Under the pieces are notes generated by a model. The model saw nothing but the letters and a program-made list of their open reading frames with translations, did no database searches and was not told the DNA's origin. This document shows positions 1 to 8,084 of a stretch of DNA of 39,515 nt, piece by piece. The DNA is from a bacterium. Lineage in GTDB: Bacteria > Bacillota > Clostridia > Oscillospirales > Oscillospiraceae. Position 1 is the first letter of the stretch; every line of letters begins with the position of its first letter. Made by a program: the position numbers and the translations under genes. Where the stretch lies: the NCBI GenBank assembly GCA_004562395.1, contig SFQY01000021.1, forward strand, positions 1 through 39,515. Direction: 5' to 3'.

Positions 1-60
1 GGAGTACCATGTCGGTAATTTTCTCCTTTTATCGTTATCGCCGAGGAAATCTCCACGCTT

Positions 61-117
61 CCCCTCATCCGTCACGGCTTCGCCGTGCCACCTTCCCCCC
101 GAGGGGAAGGTTTTGGC
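61..117. repeat. single composite palindromic repeat module
   Basis: CCTCATCCG is followed by a hairpin (CACGGC at 73-78 with GCCGTG at 82-87) and a second hairpin (CCTTCCCC at 91-98 with GGGGAAGG at 103-110). The same module occurs in inverted orientation near 12211-12260. It belongs to the family of intergenic modules found throughout this window. Confidence 0.75.
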
Positions 118-205
118 TCCGCCACCCTTACAAACACCAATTTATCGCAAGTCCATATTGGATAATAGTATCAGATTTTTGGGGCGTTGTAAAGCGGAAC
201 GGAAT

Positions 206-237
206 GCCCCGGAGGGAAACCGGGGCTCCTCCGGGGC
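206..237. other. hairpin downstream of the AraC-type gene
   Basis: GCCCCGGAGG at 206-215 pairs perfectly with CCTCCGGGGC at 228-237. It lies just past the end of the minus-strand regulator gene. No T-run follows on the minus strand, so a terminator role is possible but not shown. Confidence 0.45.
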
Positions 238-270
238 GGGGGTTAAGGCTCTGCGGATTTTTTCTGCGGC

Positions 271-1182
271 TCAGACATCCACAAAATCCGGCTTCGGCAG
301 CGCCAGAGGGACAGCCGGGCCGGTTTTTTCAAAGGCTCTGGCATACTCTCTCGGCGTAACGCCCAGACGTTTTTTAAACAGCTGCACAAAATAGGACACG
401 TTTTCAAAGCCCGCCATATAGCAGGTCTCCTTCACCGACTGACCGTTTTGCAGCAGCTTGGAAGCGTAGGAGATCCTGGCGCTGGTCAGGTATTCATAGT
501 AGGTAAATCCGGTCATGGCCTTGAAGCAGCTGCAGAAATAGCACTTGCTGTAGCCAAACTGCTCCGCCACATCCTGAAGGGAGATTTTTTCGCTCAGATT
601 CTCCTGGGTCCACTGGATCAGCCGGTGAAGGTCGATCTTCTTGGAGAACTTCTCCTCCGGCTGACTGACGTTGTCCGCCTGGCTCCGGTCCTTGAGAATG
701 GAATACAGTTTGATGATCAGCCCGATGCAGTAGGAAAAATCGCTGTCATAGGCGATCAGATCCATCACCACCGGGAAAACCCGGTCAAAATCCGATTCCG
801 GATAGGTATGGGCCAGATTGCCGATACTGACCCCATGGCTGCCCAGGATAGCGGAGATGTTGGCATATTCCAGAAACACGTCAAAATCCATTTTCAGAAC
901 ATACAGCGTACCCGGGCCGGGCTGAATGTCGTTGGCATGGACGGTGTTGGGCGGAATGACAAACAGCTGCTTTCCGCCGAGAGCATAGTTCTGATTTCCG
1001 ACGACGATCTTGCCTTTCAGATCCTGGGCCAATAAGATTTCAATGGTTTTCGCGTAATGCAGGGGGACCACATCTTCATGGGAAAACCGCTTGATTCGCA
1101 GAATATAGGGCGCGTCCTTTGAGAAATTCAGATGCTCTTCAAATGAAGTTGGAGTGGAATACTCATATTTTACTCTTTCCAT
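271..1182 (-). CDS. AraC-family transcriptional regulator
   Basis: A 303-residue protein in the usual AraC/XylS layout: an N-terminal sugar-sensing, cupin-like half (about residues 1-140) and a C-terminal pair of helix-turn-helix motifs (about 185-290). The second motif contains the family signature around 'YMAGFENVSYFVQLFKKRLG', ending in GVTPREYA. The start at 1182 is chosen because the protein then begins MERVKYEYS and the longer reading frame upstream has no family resemblance. No Shine-Dalgarno sequence precedes this ATG and a promoter -10 lies only 7 bp upstream, so the mRNA may be leaderless. It is transcribed divergently from the sugar ABC operon, which it probably controls; the inducer is unknown. 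The family call is secure, the target is inferred from position. Confidence 0.88.
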   Translation of the reverse strand: MERVKYEYSTPTSFEEHLNFSKDAPYILRIKRFSHEDVVPLHYAKTIEILLAQDLKGKIVVGNQNYALGGKQLFVIPPNTVHANDIQPGPGTLYVLKMDFDVFLEYANISAILGSHGVSIGNLAHTYPESDFDRVFPVVMDLIAYDSDFSYCIGLIIKLYSILKDRSQADNVSQPEEKFSKKIDLHRLIQWTQENLSEKISLQDVAEQFGYSKCYFCSCFKAMTGFTYYEYLTSARISYASKLLQNGQSVKETCYMAGFENVSYFVQLFKKRLGVTPREYARAFEKTGPAVPLALPKPDFVDV

Positions 1183-1695
1183 GTTTTTGATGATAGCACA
1201 GAAATCAAAATATTGCAACATTTTTCCACAATATATACGATTGAAAAAACATGGCTCAAATGTCATAATGAATACCGTAAGGGATCGAACCGGTCTTCCG
1301 GAATTCCGCATTTTCTTTTTTCATCCGTTCCGGCAAGAAATCAGCCCTTGCGAATTGGTAAACATGTCGGTTTGGCTCCCGGATTTTGGGATTCCATATG
1401 TGAAAGCGCCGAACCGGAAAAACCGGCATTTCCCTCCGGCAGCAGCCTCCGCCCCCTTGCTTCCGGACTTTCCCCCGGGGGTGGGAATCCTGGAAAATTT
1501 TCCCACAATTCATAATATATTTATATCTTCTGCCATTTTCCGGGATTTCATCAGGAAATCTGCGTAGCCGTACCGCTCGTCCGCCGAATACTGCAGGTTT
1601 GGCCGGTCCGCTGTAGGCAAACGCATTTTTTACACCGAGCCTTCCCCCCGGCAGCGGGGCGGAACAAAAAATCTTAACAGATGGAGGATTCAAAG
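1183..1695. other. divergent intergenic region, AraC gene / sugar ABC operon
   Basis: This 513-bp gap separates the regulator from the transport operon. It contains the minus-strand promoter above, an AT-rich stretch at 1508-1530 that could serve a plus-strand promoter, and at 1401-1410 a half-match to a CcpA cre box (TGAAAGCGCC, right half poor). I see no convincing gene in it. AraC binding sites are expected here but no clear direct repeat stood out. Confidence 0.4.
1190..1218 (-). promoter_or_regulatory. promoter of the AraC-type gene
   Basis: On the minus strand TTGCAA (1218-1213) is followed after 17 bp by TATCAT (1195-1190). Transcription would begin within a base or two of the ATG at 1182, predicting a leaderless or nearly leaderless mRNA. 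Not tested. Confidence 0.5.
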
Positions 1696-3039
1696 ATGAA
1701 AAAAGCATTCGCACTGTTGTTGGTATTCGCCATGATCCTGAGTCTCTGTGCTTGCTCCGGCGGCGGAAGCACCGAACCCCCCGCCGCATCTGTCAGCCAG
1801 GAACCCGCTGCCGCCACCGGGGGCAGCGCAAACACCACCATTGTCTGGGGAGACTGGATGCTCTCCGAGGATGCCTATGTGGGCATCTACGGCGCGATGG
1901 TCGAAAATTTTGACGCCGCTCACGATAACATCACCGTAGAAACCTATACGCAGCCCTACTCCTCCTACCTGGATCAGCTGCTGATCGCCTCCGCCGCCGG
2001 AAACGGCCCCGACGTGGCCCACATCAAGGCCGAATGGCTGCCGCAGTTCCTGGCCCTTGGCGTGGTAAAGGACCTGTACCCCTACGTCAGCCAGGAAGTG
2101 CTGGATGACTACAGCAGTTCCGCCCTGGAAGCCGCCACCATCGACGGCAAGCTGGTGGGTATGCCCTGGTTCTGCAACGCCTACGCCATGTTCTACAACA
2201 AGGCCCTTCTGGAGCAGGCCGGTATCACGGAACTTCCCACCACCATGGACGAGCTGATGGAGGACGCCGCGAAGATCGCCGCCCTGGGCACTGACGAAAA
2301 CGGAAACAAGATCTACGGCCTTGCCCTGGCGAACAGTGGCCTGGAGGCCAGCGAGGGCTACAACCTCCTGCCCGTCCTGTGGGGCTACGGAGCGGAATAT
2401 CAGGATCCCAGCGGTAAGATCGCCATTGCCAGCGACGAAGGCATCCAGGCCTTCACCGCCATCCAGGATCTGTACGTCAATGACATCTCCCCCAAGGGTG
2501 CCTCCTTTAAAGACATCCGCAATCTGTTCGGCCAGGGCGTGATCGGCTTCTACTGGGATGCCGAAGCAGCGCTGTCCCCCTGTGCCGCCGCGGCACCGGA
2601 CAAGGACGCCTTCTATGAGAATGTGGGTGCCATGGTCATTCCCGCCAACGACAGCCCCAACGGCTATGGCTATCTCAGTGAGCGCTATATGATCGTGTTC
2701 AACAGCTGCTCCGATGAGAAGATGGAAGCCGTTTCCGAATTCCTGGAGTACATGTCCGGGTCGGAGGCCATCCAGGTCCTGCAGGACAACAACCAGGGAA
2801 AGATGTCCAGCCGTTCCAGCGTTATGGATACGGTCTTCGCCAACGTGGACAGCGAGATCACCAAGGCCTTCATTCAGGCCATGGGCAGCGCCCGTTCCCT
2901 GCCCTCCGGCAACCTGAGCTTCCTGGATGCCGATGAAATCCTGTCCAACGCGGTCACTCAGCTGGCCCAGGGCGCCGATGTCACCGCCGTCATCAACGGC
3001 GCTCAGACTCAGATCCAGGAGCTGTACGACAGCCAGTAA
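1696..3039 (+). CDS. sugar ABC transporter substrate-binding lipoprotein
   Basis: A 447-residue extracellular solute-binding protein of family 1 (maltose-binding type). The N-terminus is a lipoprotein signal: Lys-Lys, a hydrophobic stretch, and the lipobox LCAC ahead of SGGGS, followed by a Pro/Ala/Ser-rich linker. The mature protein would be lipid-anchored on the outer face of the membrane and deliver ligand to the two permeases that follow. Start 1696 is preferred to 1681 because GGAGG at 1683-1687 is well placed and the signal peptide begins MKKAFALLL. The ligand cannot be read from the sequence; carbohydrate is the family expectation. No ATPase gene is in the operon, so a shared MsmX/UgpC-type ATPase encoded elsewhere is presumed. 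Confidence 0.93.
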   Translation: MKKAFALLLVFAMILSLCACSGGGSTEPPAASVSQEPAAATGGSANTTIVWGDWMLSEDAYVGIYGAMVENFDAAHDNITVETYTQPYSSYLDQLLIASAAGNGPDVAHIKAEWLPQFLALGVVKDLYPYVSQEVLDDYSSSALEAATIDGKLVGMPWFCNAYAMFYNKALLEQAGITELPTTMDELMEDAAKIAALGTDENGNKIYGLALANSGLEASEGYNLLPVLWGYGAEYQDPSGKIAIASDEGIQAFTAIQDLYVNDISPKGASFKDIRNLFGQGVIGFYWDAEAALSPCAAAAPDKDAFYENVGAMVIPANDSPNGYGYLSERYMIVFNSCSDEKMEAVSEFLEYMSGSEAIQVLQDNNQGKMSSRSSVMDTVFANVDSEITKAFIQAMGSARSLPSGNLSFLDADEILSNAVTQLAQGADVTAVINGAQTQIQELYDSQ

Positions 3040-3064
3040 CCAGATACCCTTATCACGATTCCGC

Positions 3065-3094
3065 GGTCTATCCCCCGGCAACGGGGGATAGACC
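3065..3094 (+). other. intergenic mRNA hairpin after the binding-protein gene
   Basis: GGTCTATCCCCC (3065-3076) pairs perfectly with GGGGGATAGACC (3083-3094) around a 6-nt loop. No T-run follows. In binding-protein operons such hairpins commonly stabilise the upstream message, giving more binding protein than permease; that role is inferred here. Confidence 0.6.
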
Positions 3095-3117
3095 ACGCAT
3101 ATCCCCTGAGGAGGCTC

Positions 3118-4038
3118 ATGCCAATGACGAATCCCAACGTGAAGCTATCCCGGCATCGGGGCATCAGCGATTCCGCCTTTGCCCTGCTTCTGATCTGTCC
3201 CGCCCTGCTGGTGCTGGGCGTTACCGTTCTGTTTCCCATCCTGAAGGGAATCTATGTCAGCTTTTGTGACTACAAGCTTTCCAACCTGAACGCTCCCGTC
3301 TGGAATCACTTTCAGAACTACAGCAAGCTCTTCCGCAGCGGCAGCATTTATCGCTATTTTCTCAACACCTTTGTCTATGTGATCCTGACGGTTGTCATAC
3401 AGTTTCTGTTGGGCATGAGCGTTGCTCTGCTGCTCAACTCGAAAATCCGCGGGAGAAACATCCTGCGGGGCGCGTTTCTGATCCCCTGGACCCTTCCTTC
3501 TGTGGTGGTGGCGATTTTGTGGCGCTGGATGCTTCAGCAGCAGTTCGGCGTCATCAATTACCTGATCTACCGCGCAGGCATCACGGATACCATCAACATC
3601 TCCTGGACCACCGATTCGGTTCTGGCCATGGCAGCGGTCGTGATCGCCGCGGTGTGGCGTCAGTTCCCCTACATGATGGTCATGCTCCTGGCGGCCCTTC
3701 AGTCCGTGGACCAGTCTCTCATCGACGCGGCCCGGGTGGACGGCGCCTCCTACCGGAAAACCCTGAAGCACATCATCATTCCGTCGATCCGTCCTGTGAT
3801 CATTTCCGCTGTATGGATCGCCACCATGAGCAATTTCCAGATGTACACCATCATTGCCAACATGACCGGCGGCGGCCCGGTGGAATCCACCACCACATTG
3901 TCCCTGGCCGCCTACAAAGCCGCCTTCCAGTCCTATGATTTCGGAAAAGGCGCCGCCATCGGCGTTCTCTGGCTGGTGATCCTGGCGGTGGTTACCCTCA
4001 TCAGCAACAAGCTCAGCGAAAAGTACGCCGCGGATTGA
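3118..4038 (+). CDS. sugar ABC transporter permease (MalF/UgpA type)
   Basis: A 306-residue inner-membrane permease of the binding-protein-dependent transport family, with about six transmembrane segments starting near residue 18. The cytoplasmic EAA loop that docks the ATPase is visible as AARVDGASYRKTLKHIIIP in the C-terminal third. It pairs with the next gene to form the heterodimeric channel. GAGGAGG at 3108-3114 lies very close to ATG 3118; ATG 3124 (MTNPNVKL) has better spacing and may be the true start. Cotranscribed with its neighbours. Confidence 0.93.
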   Translation: MPMTNPNVKLSRHRGISDSAFALLLICPALLVLGVTVLFPILKGIYVSFCDYKLSNLNAPVWNHFQNYSKLFRSGSIYRYFLNTFVYVILTVVIQFLLGMSVALLLNSKIRGRNILRGAFLIPWTLPSVVVAILWRWMLQQQFGVINYLIYRAGITDTINISWTTDSVLAMAAVVIAAVWRQFPYMMVMLLAALQSVDQSLIDAARVDGASYRKTLKHIIIPSIRPVIISAVWIATMSNFQMYTIIANMTGGGPVESTTTLSLAAYKAAFQSYDFGKGAAIGVLWLVILAVVTLISNKLSEKYAAD

Positions 4039-4051
4039 GAGGAGAAACGCC

Positions 4052-4888
4052 ATGAAGAAGAAAAATACCATTCTCTCGATCATCAAGTACGCCGTCATTG
4101 TTTCTCTGCTGATCCTTTTGTTGTTCCCCGTGGTTTGGATGGCCATCTCCTCCGTGCAGCCCAGCAGCAAGCTGATGAACCTCCCGCCGGAATTCCTTCC
4201 CTCCAACCCCACCCTGGACAATTACATCAAGATCATCTCCAACACCAAATACCTGCGTTACTTCGAAAACAGCTTCATCACCGCCGGAGGTACGGTGCTT
4301 CTGTGCCTTTGCATTGCCATTCCGGCAGGCTATGCCTTCTCCCGCTACCGGTTCCCCATGAAAAACACGGTGATGACCTTTATCATGTCGGTGCAGATGT
4401 TCCCCATCGTGGTCATTCTGATTTCCCTGTACACCTTCTACATGAGGTGGAACCTGCTGAACACCTACCGGGGCCTGATCCTCATCGACACGGCCTTCGC
4501 CCTGCCCCTGGCCATCAATCTGATGAAGTCCTTCTTCGACACGCTGCCGAAATCATTGGACGAGTCGGCTACCATTGACGGAGCCGGACGGCTGCGGACC
4601 CTGTGGTCCATTCTGATGCCGCTGGTGCTGCCGGGACTGCTGGCCGTGGGGATCTACACCTTCCTCAATGCCTGGGACGACTTCCTCATGGCCCTGACCA
4701 TTATGCAGGATACCAACATGAAAACCCTCACCGTGGGTCTGGCCCAGAGCTTCCTGGGGGAATATGCCTACGACTACGGCGCGCTGATGGCCTTTTCCCT
4801 CTGCGGCTCCCTGCCCGTGGTGCTGATCTTTGTTTTCCTGCAGAGATACATGATCTCCGGCCTCACCGCCGGGGCGGTAAAGGGGTAA
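4052..4888 (+). CDS. sugar ABC transporter permease (MalG/UgpE type)
   Basis: A 278-residue second permease subunit, preceded by GAGGAGAAA and 13 bp after the first permease. About six transmembrane segments are visible; the EAA loop reads ESATIDGAGRLRTLWSILMP. The C-terminus (QRYMISGLTAGAVKG) is the standard ending of MalG-type carbohydrate permeases. It completes the importer fed by the lipoprotein encoded at 1696-3039. The 4-bp gap to the next gene implies translational coupling. Confidence 0.95.
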   Translation: MKKKNTILSIIKYAVIVSLLILLLFPVVWMAISSVQPSSKLMNLPPEFLPSNPTLDNYIKIISNTKYLRYFENSFITAGGTVLLCLCIAIPAGYAFSRYRFPMKNTVMTFIMSVQMFPIVVILISLYTFYMRWNLLNTYRGLILIDTAFALPLAINLMKSFFDTLPKSLDESATIDGAGRLRTLWSILMPLVLPGLLAVGIYTFLNAWDDFLMALTIMQDTNMKTLTVGLAQSFLGEYAYDYGALMAFSLCGSLPVVLIFVFLQRYMISGLTAGAVKG

Positions 4889-4892
4889 CGCC

Positions 4893-5552
4893 ATGAAGCT
4901 GAAAGCCGCGATACAGGCCCTCGTTTTCGGCTCCGGAAAAGAAGCCCCCATGCCCCAAAGCGTAAACGGGCGGTTTTTCCACATTGTCCGCTACCACTAC
5001 GGGATGCTTCTGGGCTTGAATCTGCTGTTTCTGATCTGCTGCCTGCCCATCGTCACCATTCCCTCCGCCTGCTGCGCCATGAACCGCATCCTGCTGAAGC
5101 TGACGGAGGAAAAGCCGGTGTTCTTCTGGAAGGACTTCTGGGCAGAGTTCCGGCAGGACTTCGGAAAGAGACTGGCCCTGTGGCTGCCCCTGGCCATCGC
5201 CCCCTTTTCCCTGGCCTTTTACGGGGTCTGGCTGGGTCTGGACCGGGACGGAACCGGTACCCGGCTGCTCTGCGGGGCTCTGGTGTTTCTGATCCAGAGC
5301 TACTGGTTTCTGTGCATGGCGCTGATCGACACCAGCCCCGGAAGCAATCTGAAAAACGCCGTGATCCTTATGGCCGTGGAATGGAAAAAGACCCTTCAGG
5401 TCCTGCTGTCGGCGGGGCTTGTCTACGGACTGTGCCTGTTCTTTCCCCTTTACAGCTTTCCCGCGGCCCTTCTGTGCCTGTTTTCCGGGTGCCAGCTGAT
5501 GGCGTGCATTCTGCTGAAGGAACCCATTCTGGCACATCTTCAATCTGCCTGA
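4893..5552 (+). CDS. DUF624 (YesL-type) membrane protein
   Basis: A 219-residue integral membrane protein with about four to five hydrophobic segments. The N-terminal pattern (GRFFHIVRYHYGMLLGLNLLF, then a CCLPIVTIPSA segment) is typical of DUF624/YesL proteins, which in Firmicutes sit beside carbohydrate ABC importers and AraC-type regulators. Biochemical function is unknown; an accessory role in sugar uptake or sensing is inferred from repeated genomic association. It starts 4 bp after the permease gene and the next gene follows 9 bp later. Confidence 0.85.
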   Translation: MKLKAAIQALVFGSGKEAPMPQSVNGRFFHIVRYHYGMLLGLNLLFLICCLPIVTIPSACCAMNRILLKLTEEKPVFFWKDFWAEFRQDFGKRLALWLPLAIAPFSLAFYGVWLGLDRDGTGTRLLCGALVFLIQSYWFLCMALIDTSPGSNLKNAVILMAVEWKKTLQVLLSAGLVYGLCLFFPLYSFPAALLCLFSGCQLMACILLKEPILAHLQSA

Positions 5553-5561
5553 GGTACCGCT

Positions 5562-6761
5562 ATGAACACGATCCACGAATCTCTGGAAACCCCCGTTCTT
5601 GGGGAATACGATGTCATCGTCTGCGGCGGCGGGATCAGCGGTCTCACCGCCGCGGTCAGTGCCGCCAGACTGGGGGCGTCGGTTCTGCTGCTGGAAAAGG
5701 GCGTTCTGCTGGGCGGACTGGCCACTGCGGGTCTCATCAGCTGGTATGAGCCATTGTGTGACGGCCGGGGACGGCGGATCATGAACGGCATGGCCTACGA
5801 GCTGCTGCGGCTGTGCATCCAATACGGATTTCACGACCTCCCCGAAGACTGGATGCCTCCCGCGAAAACCAGCGGGTCCGGCAGGCGCCTGTGTACCAAT
5901 TTCTCCCACTCCCTGTTCGCCATGGCGCTGGACGAATGGCTCCTGGACTCCGGGGTCAAGCTGCTGCTGGACACCTGCGTCACCAGTCCCTATGTCACCG
6001 GCAGCCGGATCGACGGTGTTTTTGTGGAAAACAAGGACGGCCGGGGCTTTTTCCGGTGCCGCGTAATTATCGACTGCACCGGAGACGCGGACATCGCCCT
6101 GCGCTCCGGGATCCCCTGGGAAAACGGCGTCAACTACCTGACATACATCGGCTACTGCAGCGATACCCAAACCGCCAAGGCCGCCGCGGAGAATCAGAAT
6201 ATGCTTCTGGCCCGCAAATGGCACAACAGCGGCGCGGACCTGTGGGGCCGGGGGCACCCGGAGGGCCTCCCCTGCTACACCGGCGTGGACGCGGAGCAGC
6301 TGACGGATTTTGTAATCCGGGGCCGCAGAAGGCTCTTTGAACAGGCAAAAAGTGCGGAGCCCTTTTCCAGAGATTATTCCGCTCTGCCCTCTATGGCCCA
6401 GTATCGCAAGACCCGGCGGATCATCGGGGAGTACACCCTGACCGAAGCCGACCAGGGGAAGCATTTTGACCATTCCGTCGCCGCCGTGGGAGACTTCGCC
6501 AGGCGGGGGCAGCTGTATGAGATCCCCTATGAGACCCTCTATCACCGGAAGATCGAAAATCTCTATGTGGCAGGCCGCTGCATTTCCTCCACCGGCTGGG
6601 CCTGGGATGTGACCCGGGTCATCCCCGCCGCCGCGGCAACCGGCGAAGCGGTCGGCGCCGCCGCGGTCCTGTGCTGCCGGGAAAACACGGCAAACCACGC
6701 CCTCAGCGTCGGGAAGCTCCAGGACCAGCTCCTGCACCAGGGCGTCTGGCTCCACTTTTGA
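5562..6761 (+). CDS. FAD-dependent oxidoreductase
   Basis: A 399-residue flavoprotein of the FAD_oxidored type (PF12831). The N-terminal Rossmann dinucleotide motif VIVCGGGISGLTAAVSAARLG is followed by LLLEKG, with the Glu that binds the FAD ribose, and GGLATAG. The family's central IIDCTGDADIA motif and the C-terminal FAD-contact segment LYVAGRCISSTGWAWDVTRV are present. No signal peptide is seen, so it should be cytoplasmic. It is the last gene of the ABC run; a plausible role is oxidation or reduction of the imported sugar-like compound, but the substrate is not deducible. After it comes a roughly 395-bp repeat-containing gap before the glycyl radical genes. Confidence 0.87.
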   Translation: MNTIHESLETPVLGEYDVIVCGGGISGLTAAVSAARLGASVLLLEKGVLLGGLATAGLISWYEPLCDGRGRRIMNGMAYELLRLCIQYGFHDLPEDWMPPAKTSGSGRRLCTNFSHSLFAMALDEWLLDSGVKLLLDTCVTSPYVTGSRIDGVFVENKDGRGFFRCRVIIDCTGDADIALRSGIPWENGVNYLTYIGYCSDTQTAKAAAENQNMLLARKWHNSGADLWGRGHPEGLPCYTGVDAEQLTDFVIRGRRRLFEQAKSAEPFSRDYSALPSMAQYRKTRRIIGEYTLTEADQGKHFDHSVAAVGDFARRGQLYEIPYETLYHRKIENLYVAGRCISSTGWAWDVTRVIPAAAATGEAVGAAAVLCCRENTANHALSVGKLQDQLLHQGVWLHF

Positions 6762-6803
6762 GAAAAATAGGTTGAATTTCCCCGCCTGATTCAGAACGCG
6801 GAA

Positions 6804-6984
6804 AAGGATCGTTTATGTTTGCACCCACTGTAGGGCGGGGGCTTGCCCCCGCCGATGCACCTATGATTATACATATTTGCGTTTGACGCGGCAGATTGCG
6901 TATCCCACCTGCTCGGCGGGGGCAAGCCCCCGCCCTACGTTGGGTGCGGTATTGTATGGTAGATGCTGCGCTAAACGATCATTT
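6804..6984. repeat. repeat element with GATCGTTTA ends and a long inner inverted repeat
   Basis: The ends are GGATCGTTTA (6806-6815) and TAAACGATC (6972-6980). Inside, a 33-bp arm at 6821-6853 is nearly perfectly complementary to 6915-6947, and each arm itself contains a GGCGGGGGC / GCCCCCGCC hairpin. The element fills about half of the 6762-7156 gap. I see no gene in the remainder of that gap. Confidence 0.75.
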
Positions 6985-7156
6985 CCCATTCTGCTGAGCC
7001 GGTCCGATACGTGTGAAGGCTGGATCATGACGGGACGGGCTTCGCCCGGTGGATCGCAAAACAACAGTGCCGCCAGGGATGGTACGGCCCGGGGCGGATC
7101 AGGATTCCATTGGATTCCAATTACAGCCGTCTGTGCAAAAGGAGTGGAAAACCGGA

Positions 7157-8071
7157 ATGGAGCATGGCTGTCTGTTTGATATCGAACGTTTTTCAACGGC
7201 GGACGGTCCCGGGATCCGAACCGTCGTATTCTTCAAGGGCTGCAACCTGCACTGCTATTGGTGCCACAATCCCGAGGGGCTTCTTCCCACGCCGGAGCTG
7301 GAATGGGACAGCACCCGCTGCATCGGCTGCAGGCTTTGCCAGCAGGTCTGTCCCAGCGGGGCCCACAGCTGGCAGGATGCCCACCTGCTGGACCGGGAAA
7401 AATGCCGCCTTTGCTTTCAATGCGCCGCAAGCTGTCCCTCCGGGGCGCTGAAAAAGGTCGGAAAGGAGCTGTCCGCCGCAGCATGTATGGAACAGATCCG
7501 CAATGACGCCCCCTTCTACGCCCGCTCCGGCGGAGGCGTAACGCTCTCCGGGGGGGAGGTCCTCATGCAAGCCGAATTTGCCGGGCAGCTGCTGGCCGCC
7601 TGCCGGAAGGAACACATTTCCACCGCCATCGAAAGCAATCTGTGTTTTCCCCGGGAGACCATCGCTCCCCTGCTGCCGGATCTGGATCTGGTCATGGCGG
7701 ATATCAAGCACATGGACCCGGAAAAGCACCGGCAGGCCACCGGTCAGCCCAATGACCGGGTCCTGGAGAATCTTCTCTGGCTCGACCGCCAGGGGATCCC
7801 TCTGATCGTCCGCACCCCCGTCATTCCCGGCTTCAACGACGACCCGGACAACATTCGGGAAACCGCCGGCTTTCTTCACGGCATCACCCATCTGCAGTAT
7901 TTCGAACTTCTTGCCTATCACCCCATGGGCAATGACAAACGCTGCCGCCTGGGACGCAGTCCCCTGAGCATTCCCGTGCCGTCCAGGCAAACCATGCACC
8001 AGCTGGCGAAAACCGCCGGGGACCGGGGTCTTCCCGTATGGGTGGACGGAAAAATCTTTCAATCACGATAG
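7157..8071 (+). CDS. glycyl radical enzyme activase (radical SAM)
   Basis: A 304-residue activating enzyme of the PflA family. It would use S-adenosylmethionine and a [4Fe-4S] cluster to place a glycyl radical on the neighbouring enzyme, releasing 5'-deoxyadenosine. The radical-SAM motif C-x3-C-x2-C is at Cys29, Cys33 and Cys36 (GCNLHCYWC). An inserted ferredoxin-like domain with two more four-Cys sets follows (Cys55/58/61/65 and Cys83/86/89/93), typical of activases of glycyl radical eliminases rather than of PflA itself. The SAM-binding GGE appears as GGGVTLSGGEVL. Start 7157 is chosen because it yields the family N-terminus (FDIERFSTADGPGIRT) and AAAGGAG lies upstream; a frame extension to 7049 has no resemblance. 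It is 13 bp ahead of its partner. Confidence 0.95.
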   Translation: MEHGCLFDIERFSTADGPGIRTVVFFKGCNLHCYWCHNPEGLLPTPELEWDSTRCIGCRLCQQVCPSGAHSWQDAHLLDREKCRLCFQCAASCPSGALKKVGKELSAAACMEQIRNDAPFYARSGGGVTLSGGEVLMQAEFAGQLLAACRKEHISTAIESNLCFPRETIAPLLPDLDLVMADIKHMDPEKHRQATGQPNDRVLENLLWLDRQGIPLIVRTPVIPGFNDDPDNIRETAGFLHGITHLQYFELLAYHPMGNDKRCRLGRSPLSIPVPSRQTMHQLAKTAGDRGLPVWVDGKIFQSR

Positions 8072-8084
8072 AAGGTATACACAT

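Noticed and set aside
1401..1414. CcpA cre box upstream of the sugar ABC operon
   Set aside because: Only the left half (TGAAAGCG) fits; three positions of the right half fail, so it is mentioned only within the intergenic description.
1690..3096. Long minus-strand frame opposite the binding-protein gene (and similar frames opposite feoB, the IlvD-type and glycyl radical genes)
   Set aside because: These are antisense shadows of GC-rich genes with low-complexity Gly/His/Gln-rich translations; the plus-strand products carry clear family motifs.
7049..7156. N-terminal extension of the activase to 7049
   Set aside because: The extra 36 residues look like translated intergenic DNA, and the family N-terminus begins at 7157 behind AAAGGAG.
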